NCBI GenBank assembly: GCA_041743835.1
Contig: JBGTLW010000326.1
Location: 1-8,619 of the forward strand
Source: JBGTLW01 sp041743835
GTDB lineage: Bacteria > Planctomycetota > Phycisphaerae > Phycisphaerales > Phycisphaeraceae
Reading direction: 5' to 3'
DNA: 8,619 nucleotides
Of this stretch, positions 6,231-8,619 are shown piece by piece. The notes beneath the pieces are model-generated. The model was not told the origin of the DNA. It made no database searches and saw nothing but the letters and a program-made list of their open reading frames with translations. The first letter of the stretch is position 1. Every line of letters starts with the position of its first letter. The position numbers were made by a program, and so were the translations under genes.

Positions 6231-6845
6231 TTACGGTCGCGGCTCTGTTGAGGCGGTTTTGTGGTGGGCGGCCAGGTAACCCCAGTAATACGCGGTGGGG
6301 GCGATGGTCTGGGTGATGGTGTACTCGCACATCGCTGGCCAGAGGTAGATGTCGGTGTAGGCCTCGTGGGGCGGCCAGGCGCGGGAGTCGGGGGTCTTCT
6401 GCTTCGAGAGGAACCAGGTGTGGACCCAGTTGTTGAAGGCATAATCTTCAGCAGGGTCCGACGGGCCATAGACGGTAATACCCGCAGGCGTGGGTTGGCC
6501 GGTGCGTCGCGAGTCGATGTGCAGGGGGTTGCGGGGCGGGTTGGGGCCGAGGCCGGTGGTGTAGGCCATGTTGTCCGGGTTGGCACCCGCGGAGAACTGA
6601 CACGCCATGACCGTACCCGCGAGGAAGCGTGGCTCGCCGGTGAGGTAGTGGGCGCGGGGCAGGGCACGGCTGACCATGCCGGGCACAGAGAAATAGCCGA
6701 CGTACCCCATCATCGGCAGGGTCGTGGCGTGGGTGGTGAGGTTGTAGCTGTTGGCTTGGCCGAAGTCGATCGCGCGCTCGGCCATCGCCACGATCGCATC
6801 GCGTGACGCCTGCTTGCGTGCCGCGTCGCCGAGGCCGTCGGGTAG
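6231..6845 (-). pseudogene. Glycoside hydrolase family 9, C-terminal catalytic part downstream of the amber stop
   Basis: This is the continuation, in the same frame, of the hydrolase read from 8619. The first possible restart codons are GTG 6791 and ATG 6785, neither with a visible ribosome binding site, so independent translation is doubtful. It carries the conserved GH9 C-terminal block MAYTTGLGPNPPRNPLHID, with the active-site histidine at codon 690 in readthrough numbering. The catalytic acid region D746-x8-E755 has the family's ten-residue D-to-E interval, although the usual aromatic residue after D is replaced by Pro and the Asn after the Glu by Thr. The end at TAA 6231-6233 follows WGYLAAHHKTAS, a normal C-terminus. 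All catalytic residues persist across the break, so the lesion is recent, a sequencing error, or suppressed. Fifty bases separate it from the convergent prepilin peptidase gene; no terminator hairpin is clear there. Confidence 0.75.
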
Positions 6846-6848
6846 CTA
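6846..6848 (-). other. In-frame amber (TAG) stop interrupting the GH9 gene
   Basis: The codon is TAG on the minus strand (plus-strand CTA). Reading through gives FAYA-[stop]-LPDGLGDAARKQ and then the rest of the catalytic domain without any frame change. GAG, CAG, AAG, TCG, TTG, TGG, TAC or TAT could each become TAG by one base change; GAG (Glu) would fit the local sequence but is a guess. No obvious readthrough structure was identified. Confidence 0.85.
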
Positions 6849-8619
6849 GGCATAAGCGAACAACGGCCCCTCGGGTGCCGCGGCCGGGCGTGCAAGCTGC
6901 TCATCAAGCCAGGGCGCCGCCGCGTCGTGGTAGCTGCGCCGACCCGTCGCGCGGTACAACTCGATCGCGGCAATCGCGCGGTCCTGGGGCAGGTCACGCA
7001 ACGCGCGGGGTTCGTGCCGCTGCGCAAAGGCAGGGCGGTTTGCCTCGGCCCAGTCCCATGCGCGCCCGGCCGCCTGCGCATAGGTCGCGCTCAATGCCGC
7101 GTCGTAGGCTTTGAGCAGCCGAGACGCTTTCGCGGCATTGCCAGCAAAGAGGTAGCTGGTGACCGGGTCGGCTGCGAAAACGCCCACCGGCAGCGATTCC
7201 TGCCAACTCGCTTCACCCGCGCGGGGGTGCGATGTGGACTCCACACCGCCACGCACGCCGCCATCCGCCTGCTGCAAGCGCATGAAGAACGCAAGGTTCC
7301 ACAGCGCCTCATCCATCACATCGGGCAGGTGGTTGTTCGCCTCGGCTGCGGGCACGCTCAGGGGCGTGGCCGCGAGCGCCTCGGGGAACAGGTCCAGCAA
7401 CTCCAGCAGCAGATACGTCGCGCGGAGGTGCGGGGTCCGGCGGTCCCAATCGCCCGCATCCATGTAACCGCCCCACGCCTCGGGCACAGGCGTCAACTCG
7501 CCGGCCGCGCTCAGCCGACGCAGACTCTCGTCGATCGCTTTGGACTCGCCATCGAGCGTGGTCACATCCGTCTGCACCGGCACCAACCCCATCGCGGGGT
7601 GGAATGACATCGGCCTTGTGTAGGGCGTCAACGGCAGACCCAACTCAATCCCGCTGCGGTGATGCAAGAACCCCTGCATCGAGATCGACCACGCCTCGCG
7701 CCACACCGCCTCATCAAGCGTGATCGGCTCACTGACCCCGATGCCGGGGACATGCACGCGGTATCGGCCGGGCGTGGCGAAGGTGTGGAAGTCCAGATGA
7801 TAAACGTCGGTCTGCACGTAATCCCGCTCCACGCGCAGCTTCTCGACATCGCCCATCGCGTGCGCCCGTGTGATCGGGCCGGTGAAAACAGCCTTGCCTT
7901 GTGCGTCGATCAACTCGAACGAGTCCAGCCCCTCGAAACGATGCCCGCCGCCGGTGCCCATCCAGATGGAGAGGTAAGCCCGCTTAAACGGGTCGCCCGG
8001 CGCGAAGCCGATGTGGCTGGTGTGGATCGCTTCGCTGCGGTTGATGCGGGTCTGGTGGTGGAACTCTGTGGCGGGTTCGCGGGTGTTGAGGCCGTCGAAA
8101 TGGATCGTGTAGCGTGCGCCCTCGCGGAGCGGTTGGGGCAACACGAGGTACACCCTGTGCAGCATCGCGGCCTCGCGCGAGGGCATCGCGTGGTCGGTCG
8201 GCTTGCTCTTGCGGTACACCGCGCTGGGGCGCACGCCCGCAGCGTAACGCTCATCGTCGGCCGAGGTGATGCGGTACGCGGCGGGCTCATCCACCGTGAG
8301 CAGTTCCAGCGCATCGCCCTCCACACGCTGATCGGGCAGATACGCGGTGCCATCGCCGATCATCTCACCGACACGTTGCGCGCGGCCATCCTCCGGGGTC
8401 CGCATCAGAATCAGATCACGCTTCGCCACGACCCATCGCCCGTCTTCGTGCAGCAGAACCTCCCCGCCCCGCCTCTCGATCCGGTCGCCGGGCCGCGGCT
8501 CGTAAGGCAGGTGCTTCACGGGCGGCACCCTGCCCGCGGCTATCTCCACGCTCATGATGTGCGACGCGACCGTGCCCACGCGCACCACCTGCGGCGAATC
8601 GGCGGAGCGCTCGGGGTCG
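6846..8619 (-). CDS. Glycoside hydrolase family 9, N-terminal part; 5' end beyond the window, 3' end at an in-frame TAG
   Basis: GH9 enzymes are inverting beta-glycanases, mostly endo- or exo-glucanases. The frame is open to the window edge, so the start and any signal peptide are outside; residues below are numbered from the GTG at 8588, which is only a convenience. About residues 1-190 are a beta-rich region I cannot name. About 195-290 match the CelD-type N-terminal immunoglobulin-like domain (TSHIGFAPGDPFKRAYL, then TPGRYRVHVPG). The (alpha/alpha)6 catalytic domain begins near 290 and shows GGYMDAGDWDRR with the expected base pair of aspartates D377 and D380, then a DVMDEALWNLAFFMRLQQAD helix motif. 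Translation stops at TAG 6846-6848 after FAYA, well before the catalytic acid, so this piece alone should not form a working GH9 enzyme. The rest continues in the same frame downstream. Confidence 0.85.
   Translation of the reverse strand, partial: DPERSADSPQVVRVGTVASHIMSVEIAAGRVPPVKHLPYEPRPGDRIERRGGEVLLHEDGRWVVAKRDLILMRTPEDGRAQRVGEMIGDGTAYLPDQRVEGDALELLTVDEPAAYRITSADDERYAAGVRPSAVYRKSKPTDHAMPSREAAMLHRVYLVLPQPLREGARYTIHFDGLNTREPATEFHHQTRINRSEAIHTSHIGFAPGDPFKRAYLSIWMGTGGGHRFEGLDSFELIDAQGKAVFTGPITRAHAMGDVEKLRVERDYVQTDVYHLDFHTFATPGRYRVHVPGIGVSEPITLDEAVWREAWSISMQGFLHHRSGIELGLPLTPYTRPMSFHPAMGLVPVQTDVTTLDGESKAIDESLRRLSAAGELTPVPEAWGGYMDAGDWDRRTPHLRATYLLLELLDLFPEALAATPLSVPAAEANNHLPDVMDEALWNLAFFMRLQQADGGVRGGVESTSHPRAGEASWQESLPVGVFAADPVTSYLFAGNAAKASRLLKAYDAALSATYAQAAGRAWDWAEANRPAFAQRHEPRALRDLPQDRAIAAIELYRATGRRSYHDAAAPWLDEQLARPAAAPEGPLFAYA

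Noticed and set aside
6261..6806. Plus-strand open frame opposite the GH9 C-terminal part
   Set aside because: The opposite strand encodes clear GH9 motifs; this frame is Gly/Val/Arg-rich antisense translation.

Overview
The window looks like a chromosomal segment of a G+C-rich, Gram-negative-type bacterium, most likely a planctomycete and perhaps of the Phycisphaerae. Three things point there: outer-membrane biogenesis genes of BamD-like and LptE type beside ftsH, a short membrane protein ending in the C-x2-C-G-Y-x-L-x-G...C-P-E-C-G zinc ribbon that is very common in planctomycetes, and a multidomain family 9 glycoside hydrolase. The taxonomic call is inference from family knowledge, not from a marker gene.

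Layout. Positions 1-39 hold the first 13 codons of a minus-strand gene that leaves the window, with a good ribosome binding site and a plausible promoter (79-108). Positions 178-516 encode a small two-helix membrane protein with a zinc ribbon; it is strikingly A+T-rich (about 38% G+C in 241-300, against about 78% in 3481-3540) and looks transferred or relaxed in composition. Positions 517-965 have no convincing intact gene. This gap holds a possible frameshifted minus-strand gene remnant (about 550-790), a strong perfect hairpin (849-877) and a G-tract tandem array (885-955) with textbook G-quadruplex spacing just before the next gene.

The core of the window is a plus-strand block. It consists of a secreted BamD/YfiO-like TPR protein (966-2096), an overlapping LptE-family lipoprotein (2086-2652), the membrane AAA+ protease FtsH (2789-4879) and a type A24 prepilin peptidase (4984-6180). 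The first two share an 11-base overlap and are probably translationally coupled; both suggest outer-membrane protein and LPS assembly. FtsH handles membrane protein quality control and, in enterobacteria, LPS homeostasis. The prepilin peptidase serves type IV pilus or type II secretion systems. A short C-[AG]-CTTCC-G(5-10) motif from the first G-tract array recurs before the prepilin peptidase.

The right end (8619 down to 6231, minus strand, convergent with the prepilin peptidase) is a family 9 glycoside hydrolase whose 5' end lies outside the window. Its reading frame is broken by a single in-frame TAG at 6846-6848, with clear GH9 homology on both sides in the same frame. That makes it a recent nonsense pseudogene, a sequencing error, or less likely a readthrough gene.

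No rRNA, tRNA, CRISPR array, insertion sequence or complete novel defence-type system was seen. The least explained parts are the 517-965 gap and the interrupted hydrolase.
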